A stretch of DNA of 8,166 bases from JAOAFX01 sp049700315 (GCA_049700315.1 JBNAVN010000082.1:1-8166); one strand, 5' to 3'. Numbered from the stretch's first letter, positions 1 to 7,476 are shown. Notes: generated by a model from the letters alone, not told the origin. Numbers and translations are program-made.

Positions 1-691
1 CGAGCATCTTCATTGTTGCCCTCTTCTCACCAGTAAATGCCTTAATCACAGAGACTGCAGATAATAACTCCTGTAAGTCTTTATTCAATAAGGCATATCG
101 CTCCCTAACTTCATAACTCATATTTCTGATTCTTTTATTAAAGACCATTAAAGATAATAAATAAAAAGGCAGAATCAAAAAACAGATCATGGCAAGTTTT
201 GGATGGATATACAATGTGCAGGCAACGCCAGCAATAAAGGTTAAGATATTCTGTCCTGCAGAGACCAAGGTATCTGCAAGTAGTCCCTGGACCGCATTAA
301 CATCATCGCTCAAGCGGGACATCAAATAACCGGTCTCTTTTTTATGAAAGAAGCCAAGCGCAAGTTTCTGGATATGCTCAAAGAGTTTTAGTCTAATATC
401 AAACAAGACCCGACCACGGAATGTTGTTAATAAAAAACTCTGTAAAAAGGCGGAGAATGCATATACAAGAAGAAAACCGATTAAGACAAAGCCAATGATA
501 TTGAGCATAGTGAAATTTTTTAAGACAATGATTTTGTCAATCAAATACCTTGTCAAAAACGGCATCGGCAGTTGCAAGCCCACAGACAAAAGCATAAACA
601 AAAATGCAAAAAGCCCTTTGCGCCAATAGGGCTTGAGGAATTTGAGGAATTTCACAATTGATTTATAGTCCAAAATTTTATTGGTATCCAC
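1..691 (-). CDS. ABC exporter, transmembrane domain (partial, 3' end off window)
   Basis: This is the N-terminal 230 residues of a type I ABC exporter. It has the usual order: an amphipathic N-terminal segment (about 8-24, with PYWRKG), TM1 (about 27-45), TM2 (about 62-90), the cytoplasmic helix carrying FFHKKETGYLMSRLSDDV (114-131), then a TM3/TM4 hairpin (about 142-185). It ends in the conserved stretch VIKAFTGEKR (215-224), just before the window edge. The ATP-binding domain should follow outside the window. No N-terminal C39 peptidase domain is present, so it is not a double-glycine leader-cleaving peptide exporter. The start is taken as GTG at 691 because GGAGGT lies 5 nt upstream; an in-frame ATG at 709 has no ribosome binding site. 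It follows the DUF5916 gene by about 60 nt on the same strand and may be co-transcribed. The substrate (lipid, drug or peptide) cannot be read from this half. Confidence 0.9.
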   Translation of the reverse strand, partial: MDTNKILDYKSIVKFLKFLKPYWRKGLFAFLFMLLSVGLQLPMPFLTRYLIDKIIVLKNFTMLNIIGFVLIGFLLVYAFSAFLQSFLLTTFRGRVLFDIRLKLFEHIQKLALGFFHKKETGYLMSRLSDDVNAVQGLLADTLVSAGQNILTFIAGVACTLYIHPKLAMICFLILPFYLLSLMVFNKRIRNMSYEVRERYALLNKDLQELLSAVSVIKAFTGEKRATMKML

Positions 692-696
692 GATAG

Positions 697-702
697 ACCT
701 CC
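697..702 (-). promoter_or_regulatory. Shine-Dalgarno GGAGGT that decides the ABC exporter start
   Basis: On the minus strand, GGAGGT is followed by CTATC and then GTG at 691. This is ideal spacing for initiation at GTG and lies inside the longer reading that would begin at ATG 709. It is the main reason for preferring the shorter protein. Confidence 0.6.
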
Positions 703-751
703 GGCTCATTTTTCACTACTTTGAATTGTTAAAACCTTTAATGCTGATAGA

Positions 752-1831
752 TTAAAAATAAAAGAGATACTTCACCTTGAAGACTCCTATTTGATTTTGC
801 AACTCCAATTCTCTATTAAACTCATTCTGTTTACGATAGTCATTCAAGGCAATGTAGAGCCAGCTCTTGGGCTTGAAGTTGTAAGAGAATAGAAAACCAA
901 AACGATTGCTCAAAATTTTAGTCTTTTCAAAATCTGTGCCCTGTGTAGTAAAGACAAATTCATTGAAGAGTGCAAAACTGATATCTTTTGATACCCGAAA
1001 TTCTACACGAGGGGTAACAATCGGTGTGATAGCAAAAATGGTTGATGTGGTGTCCAATTCAACCCAGGTATTGCTTTCTATCATCAAGGAAAGCCGAGAG
1101 AAAAGATAGTATGCACACCAGAAGTATCCTGAACCTTGATAACCCAGCCAGTTGCGTAAATAATTATAACTGTAATTATACCAGAGTCCTAAACTTGCAT
1201 CATAGGTCTTTGAGTTTGTCCCCCATACCCACAAATCAATATCTTTTGTAATATAATCTGCCACTGTTTCATAAACAGAACCATACTTTGTCTTCAGGTT
1301 TAATGTCCAGTTGTTACGGAAATAAAAGTCAAATTCTAAGTTTAACATCTTAGACCAATCTATCACCCCGGGTTCTTTAACAAATAAAACCCCGGGTCCT
1401 AAAAATAAATTTTGGATAAAACCCGAAGCAAATTCTCTGTAAGGGCCCGTAGTAATTGAAATAGATTTACGCCCAGCCCAGGGCACATATCCAATATCTC
1501 TTACATCAAAGGAATCGGTGATTGTGTGAAAACCTATTTTGGTCAAAAGGTTGCCCAGGTAACCCTTGAAACCACCAGTGAATGCTGTGCCTAATTTCCC
1601 CTGATAATTACTTACTGCTGATTGGAATAGCAGTTGATGCGCCTTAAACCGATGGGCAAGGTCAATGCCCAATCCATAATTGTATTGAACTCCATCTGTC
1701 CGCATCCCACTGAAGAGTAGTCCAAGGCAAGAATTTTCAAAGACCGTGCGTTTAATCCTTGCTGCACCAAACCACCTCTCTGGTTCAGTATCAAAGGAAT
1801 CAGTGAGGACTCCAAAAAACCTGTATTCCAA
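752..1831 (-). CDS. DUF5916-type outer-membrane protein, C-terminal beta-barrel part (frame-shifted from the N-terminal part)
   Basis: This is the C-terminal half of the protein whose N-terminal half lies at 1612-2853, in a different frame. The sequence is rich in alternating aromatic/polar strands (for example YNYSYNYLRNWLGYQG and RFGFLFSYNFKPKSWLYIALNDYRKQ) and ends KVKYLFYF. A terminal Phe after aromatic strands is a typical BAM-recognised signal of outer-membrane beta-barrels. The open frame has only a TTG near its start and no ribosome binding site, so it is not an independent gene. Joined at the T6 run (1814-1819), the junction would read DWNTGFFGVLTDSF, the natural continuation of the family pattern. 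The joined protein would be about 700 aa, in the range I expect for this family. Whether cells make the joined protein by slippage, or the gene is broken, or one base is missing from the read cannot be decided here. Confidence 0.8.
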   Translation of the reverse strand: MEYRFFGVLTDSFDTEPERWFGAARIKRTVFENSCLGLLFSGMRTDGVQYNYGLGIDLAHRFKAHQLLFQSAVSNYQGKLGTAFTGGFKGYLGNLLTKIGFHTITDSFDVRDIGYVPWAGRKSISITTGPYREFASGFIQNLFLGPGVLFVKEPGVIDWSKMLNLEFDFYFRNNWTLNLKTKYGSVYETVADYITKDIDLWVWGTNSKTYDASLGLWYNYSYNYLRNWLGYQGSGYFWCAYYLFSRLSLMIESNTWVELDTTSTIFAITPIVTPRVEFRVSKDISFALFNEFVFTTQGTDFEKTKILSNRFGFLFSYNFKPKSWLYIALNDYRKQNEFNRELELQNQIGVFKVKYLFYF

Positions 1832-2853
1832 TCCAAAGCTTTACTTGTAAACTTTAATCCCCCAATAATCGGCACTGGTTTACCATTCAATGACTTTCCT
1901 ATCAATCGGGAGTAGAATATTGTAAGCGGCTGATAAAAATCAGCCCCATCTTCAAAATTTGCCATCCTAAAGATTTCACTCCCCTCAACAAAGAATGGAC
2001 GGTGTTCACTTAAATATATGGGATATTGGGTTAAGTTAAGAGTATAAGGGTCAGATTCAATCTGGGCAAAGTCCGGATAGATAGTTGTATTTATGGTTGA
2101 TTGGGATGTTATGTCCCATTTTATATTAAAACTTATCTTAGGGAGAAATTCTTTATCAGTGTTAGTGTAATTTTCATACCTGAAGATGCCCTCTGGATAA
2201 AGTTCTAAATAATGACCAAAGGTCTTTGGATTTATCCCGCGGAGCGTTCCAAATTTGGAAACCCGTAAACCCTCTCTTTGAGAAGGCAAAGCCCAAAAAT
2301 CTGTCTCCTGATTGATAGGAATAAACCTTCTAAAATTTATCCCCCATTCTGAAATTCCTTTACCATAGCGTATTGACTTAAAAGGAATTTTAATCTCTAC
2401 TTCATAGCGGTCATTATAGCATTTGACCGCTGAATACCAGACGCCTTCCCAGGAAAGGTCAAACTGCCTGCCATCATCAAGAATTATGCCATCTTCTTTT
2501 ATACCACTTGCAGTTATTCTAAAAAAATAGGCAGTTGTTTTATTATTGAAGGTATCAAGATATAAACATACCCAATCCTCACCACCAATCAGATGTGCCT
2601 CAGGTTTGCGATTTTTAGTCCAGCAACAAAAGGCGATATATAAATTGCTTGGATCTTGTAAGATATAGACAACTGTCTTTTCTGAGGCTTCTCTGTTTTC
2701 ATAGGGCATATACTGGACAAAATCATACACCGAATCTGCATTTTGCCACACCTCCTCAATATACCCATCAATCACTGGCGTAATGTGCGTGATTTGTAAT
2801 AAAAGAGATTTTTGCTGAAATTCTGTAAATATGATAAATAAAATTACTAGCAT
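1612..2853 (-). CDS. DUF5916-type outer-membrane protein, N-terminal part (CBM9-like domain plus start of barrel)
   Basis: The 413-aa frame begins with a short hydrophobic segment (MLVILFIIF) that could be a minimal signal peptide, although it lacks a basic n-region. Then comes a CBM9-like beta-sandwich (about 22-165): IDGYIEEVWQNAD is the usual opening of such domains and YEVEIKIPFKSIRY is their usual last strand. It continues into the DUF5916 region with hallmarks INTTIYPDFAQIESDP, HRPFFVEGSEIF and FYSRLIG. After about residue 345 (GGT TTT TTG at 1821-1813) the reading leaves the family pattern, and the remaining 67 or so residues look like an out-of-frame tail. Members are thought to be surface proteins that bind glycans or other ligands; the exact function is unknown. 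The ATG at 2853 has an in-frame TAG two codons upstream, so it is the earliest start. No clear ribosome binding site precedes it. Confidence 0.85.
   Translation of the reverse strand: MLVILFIIFTEFQQKSLLLQITHITPVIDGYIEEVWQNADSVYDFVQYMPYENREASEKTVVYILQDPSNLYIAFCCWTKNRKPEAHLIGGEDWVCLYLDTFNNKTTAYFFRITASGIKEDGIILDDGRQFDLSWEGVWYSAVKCYNDRYEVEIKIPFKSIRYGKGISEWGINFRRFIPINQETDFWALPSQREGLRVSKFGTLRGINPKTFGHYLELYPEGIFRYENYTNTDKEFLPKISFNIKWDITSQSTINTTIYPDFAQIESDPYTLNLTQYPIYLSEHRPFFVEGSEIFRMANFEDGADFYQPLTIFYSRLIGKSLNGKPVPIIGGLKFTSKALDWNTGFLESSLIPLILNQRGGLVQQGLNARSLKILALDYSSVGCGQMEFNTIMDWALTLPIGLRRINCYSNQQ
1813..1819 (-). other. Frameshift point: slippery heptamer T TTT TTG
   Basis: In the upstream frame the minus strand reads ACA GGT TTT TTG GAG. 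Adding one T, or slipping back one base on T TTT TTG, gives GGT TTT TTT GGA GTC. That enters the downstream frame exactly where the family pattern resumes. The heptamer fits the X XXY YYZ form of -1 frameshift sites. A plain one-base deletion in a homopolymer, or a sequencing error, gives the same picture and is at least as likely. Confidence 0.7.
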
Positions 2854-2866
2854 ATTCTATAAATTA

Positions 2867-2894
2867 AGAATAAAATATAAAAAACCATTGTCAA
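2867..2894 (-). promoter_or_regulatory. Candidate sigma-70-type promoter for the DUF5916 gene
   Basis: On the minus strand a perfect TTGACA (2894-2889) is followed after 16 nt by TATTCT (2872-2867, four of six matches to TATAAT). Transcription would start near 2860, only about 7 nt before the ATG at 2853. This would explain the lack of a ribosome binding site by near-leaderless translation. The promoter would make the DUF5916 gene a unit separate from the upstream operon. The region is very AT-rich, so chance matches are common. Confidence 0.35.
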
Positions 2895-2900
2895 CTCAAT

Positions 2901-2923
2901 AAAAAAAACGCTGCCGCATACGT
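2901..2923 (-). terminator. Weak possible intrinsic terminator after the radical SAM operon
   Basis: On the minus strand a short stem ACGT/GCGT (one G-T pair) around an 8-nt loop runs directly into T8 (2908-2901). The stem is short for an intrinsic terminator, but the T-run and the position, about 30 nt after the last operon gene and just before the candidate promoter, fit. A small extra hairpin, CTATC-CACA-GATAG, lies just upstream. Confidence 0.3.
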
Positions 2924-2953
2924 CCTATCTATCTGTGGATAGAAATAGAATTT

Positions 2954-3184
2954 TCAGTGGAATAAAGAGTAGATTTCATCGCCATCCAGCAGTTTAAATC
3001 CATTTACTGAAACTTCTTTACCATCGCAAGTTAGTATTACTACCTCCAAGATTGCTTCTAGGTTTTCTTTAATTACCTCTATTATAGGATCAGAATAAAC
3101 AGAATTATGACTTTTAACATTTATCTCATACCTGTAAATATAATCATTTCTTGACACCTTCTCTTTATTTTTTTTCCCTTTCAT
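2954..3184 (-). CDS. 76-aa hypothetical protein, possible MoaD/ThiS-like beta-grasp fold
   Basis: This small protein begins only 2 nt after the stop of the 584-aa radical SAM gene (TAA AA ATG) and has no ribosome binding site of its own, so it is probably made by translational coupling. After a basic start (MKGKKNKEKVSRN) it shows a beta strand (YRYEINVKS), a helix (about 32-45), a beta hairpin (EVVILTCDGKEVSVNG) and a final LLDGDEIYSL. The LxDGDEI ending resembles the last strand of MoaD/ThiS-type beta-grasp proteins. It ends SLFH and lacks the C-terminal Gly-Gly needed for thiocarboxylate chemistry, so it is unlikely to be a normal sulfur carrier. It may be a partner or substrate-binding subunit of the radical SAM enzymes. 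The fold call is inference from a short pattern; the function is unknown. Confidence 0.7.
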   Translation of the reverse strand: MKGKKNKEKVSRNDYIYRYEINVKSHNSVYSDPIIEVIKENLEAILEVVILTCDGKEVSVNGFKLLDGDEIYSLFH

Positions 3185-3186
3185 TT

Positions 3187-4941
3187 TTATGTTTGTATTG
3201 TTTTACAAGGTAATAATATAATTTTAATACCAGTTTTACGCTCAATTTCTGTAAAACACCTACCTGTATAATCCCGTCCCCATTTAATAAGAAAAGAAGA
3301 AGGAATTATAATTAAATCTGGAGGATTCAATTGTATCTCTGGGTCTGTTTCTATCAATTCAATAAAATCATCCACCATCATTAAATCACCAAGCATAATA
3401 TTGCCGCCCCAATATAAATTCTTCATTAATTTGAATTTTACTCTAACATTACCAAAAACTTCATTTGTTTTAACATGCTCTAAAATTAAATCCACTTGAG
3501 GTTTCATAACTTTAGAAACAAAAAGTACAACGGACTTAGGTTTATATAATTCAATTATTTCTTTAATTTTTTTAAAGTATGAGAGATGAAGTGTTTCAAC
3601 AAGAAAGATACCAAAAGGAAAAGTCGGATCAGGGTAAAATCCACTTGGCTTATAGGGGAAGGCGTCATATTGTTTCTGCGAAAATTCTTCAATTTCAAAA
3701 GTAAATATATTTTTATTATTTCTTAAAACTCTGATTTTTCTTCTATAAAAACCGTGGCTATTTTGTGGTCTAATGAGCTCAATCCTTGCAACTTCCTTAG
3801 AGTACACCGGCGTGTCGTTTATTTCAAGTATTATGTCGCCCGCTTTAATACCCAAACGGTGTGCTGGGGAATTTCGTATCACGCCGTCAATCACAGCACG
3901 AATATCCTTGTTCCAATATGAACTTGGACTGAAAATAATTGGTGTTTCAACTACTTTGCGGATTGAATGGTAAAAATCCATTAATTTTCTCCAATGATTA
4001 TCCATTTGTTTTAAAGTGTAGTTTGATTTATTAAATCTTGTATAGCCGGGTGGATAAATTGCGATTACCTGTGCATCGTTTTCATCCAAATATTTTATGG
4101 TTGCCTCTATTTCAGAAAGTGGAATTTCAGGCCAGGCAATTATAGTTCCGCGATATGGAATTTTATACTTCTTCAATAGACCAACACTATTTATCGCTGC
4201 CTCATGATTTAATCCTCCCATTAACTTTTTACGGGTCTCTGGGATAATTGAATTTAGTGATACATCAAGTATAAGTGGCTGTAATTTTGTTAATGCTCTA
4301 ACGGTCGTCTCGTTTAAAAAGGTACCATTCGTTATTATCGGGTAAAACACCTCGTTAGGAGATTTAAGTCGTGCCATCCTCAAAATTTTTAGTAAAGATG
4401 GATTTAAAAATGGTTCACCATACTCATAAGTTTCATTAAATAATCCTTTCTGTTCTCTGGGAGAATAATATTTTATGCGCGTCATTGCTTTCTCTTCAGT
4501 TAATATATACGATTTCCAAAGGGGTGAACCTTTTAGATAACATACCTTACAATGGCAGTTACAATGGGAAGTAAAAGAACCAAGATTTGCTAAAAGTGTC
4601 GTTTTGCCAGAGGTTTTCCATTTATTTAATTTAAGTCGGAACCCTTTTGGTTCTATTAATTCTTTTTTTCTGCTTTCAATTGTCAGGACAGTAAAAAGGC
4701 TTTCAATCTGTCTTTTTATCATCAGTATTCGTGGTTCTGTAAATCTTATCGCACAATAGTCAGAATACCGAATTTTTTTATTTACATAATAAGATGGTGA
4801 TTCCCATCTCACACAAACGCCGATGCTTCCATTATTGATTACAGAACCATCTTCAGTTTCTAAGTCAACTAATCGTAATATATTTTTTAACAGCCTCCTG
4901 AATATTTTGAGATATTTTTCTTTATTTCCTAAATTTTTCAT
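3187..4941 (-). CDS. Radical SAM protein with internal PDZ domain and DUF512-like C-terminus
   Basis: This 584-aa protein has an unassigned N-terminal region (1-115), then a radical SAM domain with CNCHCKVC. C127, C131 and C134 form the CX3CX2C [4Fe-4S] motif, and C129 is an extra Cys inside it. A YGEP motif (174-177) stands in for GGEP, and IITNGTFL follows at 202-209. PPGYTRFN (297-304) resembles the VPVGLTKYR segment of DUF512-type radical SAM proteins. A PDZ domain follows (about 346-415, core SPAHRLGIKAGDIILEIND). The C-terminus (about 445-580) has NEVFG, WGGNIMLGDL and DLIIIPSSFL, which resemble DUF512. As I recall, known relatives (TIGR03279/DUF512 type) carry PDZ at the N-terminus, so the order differs here. 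The gene overlaps the MFS gene by 20 nt (ATG at 4941, MFS stop at 4922) and is followed after 2 nt by the 76-aa gene. It is cytoplasmic, since no signal or TM segment is seen. It probably modifies a peptide or cofactor; the substrate is unknown. Confidence 0.85.
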   Translation of the reverse strand: MKNLGNKEKYLKIFRRLLKNILRLVDLETEDGSVINNGSIGVCVRWESPSYYVNKKIRYSDYCAIRFTEPRILMIKRQIESLFTVLTIESRKKELIEPKGFRLKLNKWKTSGKTTLLANLGSFTSHCNCHCKVCYLKGSPLWKSYILTEEKAMTRIKYYSPREQKGLFNETYEYGEPFLNPSLLKILRMARLKSPNEVFYPIITNGTFLNETTVRALTKLQPLILDVSLNSIIPETRKKLMGGLNHEAAINSVGLLKKYKIPYRGTIIAWPEIPLSEIEATIKYLDENDAQVIAIYPPGYTRFNKSNYTLKQMDNHWRKLMDFYHSIRKVVETPIIFSPSSYWNKDIRAVIDGVIRNSPAHRLGIKAGDIILEINDTPVYSKEVARIELIRPQNSHGFYRRKIRVLRNNKNIFTFEIEEFSQKQYDAFPYKPSGFYPDPTFPFGIFLVETLHLSYFKKIKEIIELYKPKSVVLFVSKVMKPQVDLILEHVKTNEVFGNVRVKFKLMKNLYWGGNIMLGDLMMVDDFIELIETDPEIQLNPPDLIIIPSSFLIKWGRDYTGRCFTEIERKTGIKIILLPCKTIQT

Positions 4942-6124
4942 GATTTTTTGTTAAATCAAATATTACTGCTGAAATCATCGAAATACCAGATGCTAGTAAG
5001 AGTGGCGCATTTAGATTAATGTAATTCGCTAAAGCTCCAAATGTATATGTGCATAATATGGTAATCAGACTTATCAATAAATTATATGTAGATATAATTG
5101 TTGCCCTTTCAGATGATGGAATATGGAGATTAAAATAAGCCATAAATATTGGGGTATGAAGGGTATAAAAACTGGTGTATATAATATAAGGAATAAAAGA
5201 AAACTTAGAGAAAATAAACATAAAAAATAAAAATAAAGAACAAACAGCACTAATAAATGATAATGTGATAATATCTCCGCCACAGGTATTTTTTATCTTT
5301 TCAGCAAAATGGGGAAATAAAATACCTGCTCCCAATGTAATTGCTGATATGACTCCAAAATACTCTAAACTTATGTTGACACTTTTAAAATAAGGCTGCC
5401 AGAGTAAAGATATGATCCCCGAGGAAAAAAAGAAAAGCAGAGATCCGACGCAAGTCAATTTTAATAACTTGTTTTTTAAAAGATAAGGTACCCCAGTAGT
5501 AATTTTATTTAGATATAATTTATAGGTGACTTTCTCATCAGTATTTTTCATAAATTTTGATTCTCTACCAAGAAAAAAAACATATAGACATAGGCTAAGA
5601 ATACCCAAACCTTCTACAAGCCAGAGAGGCCTCAAAATTTTATAATGAACGAAAATACCTCCACCAACCATACCTAATGCCGCACCTAAATAGACAAAAC
5701 CCATAAAATGCCCCCAATATTTCGTTAGCTCAATATCTTTTTTAAAATCAAGAAGGGAGTCGGCAAACCAGGATTCAAACGCGCCCGAACTGAATGTGGC
5801 GCCGAGGCCTGAGACTCCATATAAAATTAATAAAATTAAAAAAGAATTACTGAAGTATACTCCTATCGCACTAACCGCGGCGATCAACAATGATATAACA
5901 ACAGAGAACTTACGACTGAATAGATCAGCAATAGCTCCGGTTGGGATTTCAAATATTACTGTCACAAGATGATTTATTACTAAAAGTAATGAAATTTGTT
6001 CAAAATTTAGCCCTATTGAATGAAAGTAGATTACCCAAAAAGGTGCCATTAATGATTTAAAGAGATTTGAGAAAAAGCCCAATGTGATAAAAAAGATATA
6101 GGTCGATCTTAGATTTTGCCACAT
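4922..6124 (-). CDS. Major facilitator superfamily transporter (putative exporter)
   Basis: This is a 400-aa membrane protein with about 12 hydrophobic segments, the usual MFS size. The cytoplasmic loop between TM2 and TM3 carries motif A, GAIADLFSRK (63-72), with D67 and R71. Another family-like stretch is FSSGAFESWFADS (111-123) at TM4/5. IPSSERATIISTYNLL (335-350) resembles the segment after TM9/10 in drug-efflux-type MFS proteins. The start ATG lies 16 nt inside the end of the SPASM gene, with no separate ribosome binding site, so it is translationally coupled. It sits between two radical SAM enzymes and next to a candidate precursor peptide. The simplest role is export of the modified product, or self-protection. 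Import of a small molecule cannot be excluded. Confidence 0.9.
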   Translation of the reverse strand: MWQNLRSTYIFFITLGFFSNLFKSLMAPFWVIYFHSIGLNFEQISLLLVINHLVTVIFEIPTGAIADLFSRKFSVVISLLIAAVSAIGVYFSNSFLILLILYGVSGLGATFSSGAFESWFADSLLDFKKDIELTKYWGHFMGFVYLGAALGMVGGGIFVHYKILRPLWLVEGLGILSLCLYVFFLGRESKFMKNTDEKVTYKLYLNKITTGVPYLLKNKLLKLTCVGSLLFFFSSGIISLLWQPYFKSVNISLEYFGVISAITLGAGILFPHFAEKIKNTCGGDIITLSFISAVCSLFLFFMFIFSKFSFIPYIIYTSFYTLHTPIFMAYFNLHIPSSERATIISTYNLLISLITILCTYTFGALANYINLNAPLLLASGISMISAVIFDLTKNHEKFRK

Positions 6125-7416
6125 TTTATTGCGCTTTCGGAAGGAAGTAATTCTTTATATGCTATATAATTTTCTGCGATACAATAATTTGTTGGACAAA
6201 AACAATAAAAGCTACACCGTTTGCACAAGAATGTGCTATTTAATTTTTTCGCCGCGTTTCTAATGTTCTTTGCTTTTTGACTATTCCATATCTCTATAAT
6301 AGATTCATTCATTATATTCCCTAATACCATTTTATTACTTTTATTTTGTTCAAAAATTCTGCACGGTATTACATTGCCGTCTGGTTGAATCTCCAATCCC
6401 ACATTAACATTGCAACCAAATTTGTGTCCCATGTCGCTACCATGTGGAATATCTCCGCTTATAGTAATTCTATGATATTTTGTTCTCAGTTTCCAAATTT
6501 CTTCATTCACCTTCATTATCTCTTGTTTGCTAGGCACCAGTTCCCTCAAGGAAGTACCCCAATTCCACGGTTTCAGTCTTGCAAATTTCACAGAAGTTAC
6601 CCCAAATTCATCCATAAGCTTAACAATTTCCTGGATCTGGCTTAGATTATGTTTGCTATATGTGACTTCAACATTTATTTCAAAGGCTTTTGAATATTTT
6701 TTAAGGTTGCCAAGACTTTCGCAAACGTTCCTAAAATTACCTTCTCCTCGGATAAAATCATGTGTTGCGCTGTCTTTACCTTCAAGAGATAAATTATAAA
6801 TTACTACATTATTATCATTCATCAACTCAACTCTTTCACGCGTTAGATCTAAGCCATTTGTGACTAACTCAATAGGTATATTGTAAAATCTGAATATCTT
6901 TAAAATATTTAAAAAATCTTTCCTCACAGTTGGCTCTCCCCCATTTAAAATTACCTTGAATACTTCATGTTTTTCCATCTGTTCTGCCAGATTTTTTATC
7001 ACTGATGTATCAATCTCTTCTATTTTTGAAAATCTAAGGCTTCCAACTAAACAATGTCTACATTTCAAGTTACACCTATAAGTTAAAAGTAATGATATTG
7101 CTAATGGTGAATCAAAGTCTCCATTCCCATTAGTTAAAGGATTGTAGTTATAGCCATTATTACAACTCTCCTTATAGATCAAATTTTTCAGTTGAGTATA
7201 ATAATGAATAAATTTCTTTTTGATTTTATATAGTGGTAAGTTGTAATCTTTTGCTATTGACACGATAATATGATTAAGTGAATGACCTTTGGAGATATTC
7301 TTTAATAAAAGATACAATATTTTACTTTGAGAAAAATAGAAACTACGGGTTCGTAAACTATACATCAAAACCCCATCTTTTTCTCTTTTATACCGAAACC
7401 AAATTGGTAATTCCAT
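6109..7416 (-). CDS. PqqD-like / radical SAM / SPASM peptide-modifying enzyme
   Basis: This 435-aa protein has three parts. Residues 1-82 look like a PqqD-type RiPP recognition element: an antiparallel strand start (WFRYKREKDGVLMYSL) followed by helices ending in YYTQLKNLIY. The radical SAM domain has CNLKCRHC (C115, C119, C122) for the [4Fe-4S] cluster that cleaves S-adenosylmethionine, GGEP (159-162) and VTNGLDL (185-191). The SPASM domain begins C335, has G347-x4-C352, then C398, C401, C405, C407, C412 and a final C432. That is enough for two auxiliary Fe-S clusters. Enzymes of this build usually form thioether, C-C or epimerised linkages in peptides. The start ATG has AGGA 7 nt upstream, just outside the hairpin at 7428-7458. 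It follows the 52-aa candidate precursor and overlaps the MFS gene by 16 nt. The family is clear; the reaction and product are not. Confidence 0.92.
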   Translation of the reverse strand: MELPIWFRYKREKDGVLMYSLRTRSFYFSQSKILYLLLKNISKGHSLNHIIVSIAKDYNLPLYKIKKKFIHYYTQLKNLIYKESCNNGYNYNPLTNGNGDFDSPLAISLLLTYRCNLKCRHCLVGSLRFSKIEEIDTSVIKNLAEQMEKHEVFKVILNGGEPTVRKDFLNILKIFRFYNIPIELVTNGLDLTRERVELMNDNNVVIYNLSLEGKDSATHDFIRGEGNFRNVCESLGNLKKYSKAFEINVEVTYSKHNLSQIQEIVKLMDEFGVTSVKFARLKPWNWGTSLRELVPSKQEIMKVNEEIWKLRTKYHRITISGDIPHGSDMGHKFGCNVNVGLEIQPDGNVIPCRIFEQNKSNKMVLGNIMNESIIEIWNSQKAKNIRNAAKKLNSTFLCKRCSFYCFCPTNYCIAENYIAYKELLPSESAIKCGKI

Positions 7417-7427
7417 TTTAGTTTCCT

Positions 7428-7458
7428 AAGGAGGCAGGAAAATATTTCCTGCCTCCTT
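7428..7458 (-). promoter_or_regulatory. Perfect 14-bp hairpin between precursor and maturase genes
   Basis: The arms AAGGAGGCAGGAAA and TTTCCTGCCTCCTT pair perfectly over a 3-nt loop. It lies about 18 nt after the stop of the 52-aa peptide and ends directly against the AGGA ribosome binding site of the SPASM gene (7427-7424). No T-run follows on either strand, so it is not a standard terminator. It could partly block read-through, protect the 3' end of the peptide message, or limit translation of the maturase. Any of these would give more peptide than enzyme, as is common in RiPP operons. The 5' arm contains AAGGAGG but no start codon follows at a usable distance. Confidence 0.7.
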
Positions 7459-7476
7459 CATGATTAACATCCAAGA

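Noticed and set aside
906..1251. Plus-strand open frames at 906-1109 and 1042-1251.
   Set aside because: They lie opposite the DUF5916 barrel region, lack ribosome binding sites and show no protein-like pattern.
3773..3973. Plus-strand open frame opposite the PDZ-coding region.
   Set aside because: It is antisense to a clear domain, with no ribosome binding site and no recognisable content.
4594..4623. SGKTTLL in the 584-aa radical SAM protein looks like a nucleotide-binding P-loop.
   Set aside because: The first Gly of GxxxxGK[ST] is replaced by Lys (K-WKTS-GKT), and the segment lies directly before the CX3CX2C motif, where the first strand of the radical SAM barrel is expected.
5074..5283. 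Minus-strand 69-aa hydrophobic frame inside the MFS gene.
   Set aside because: It is an out-of-frame reading of AT-rich transmembrane codons, which gives Leu/Phe/Tyr-rich sequence by composition.
6346..6799. Two overlapping plus-strand frames opposite the SPASM enzyme.
   Set aside because: They are shadows of the strongly coding minus strand, and the two frames also overlap each other.
7428..7458. Intrinsic terminator reading of the 14-bp hairpin.
   Set aside because: Neither strand has a T-run after the stem; the minus strand continues AGGAAAC into the next gene's ribosome binding site.
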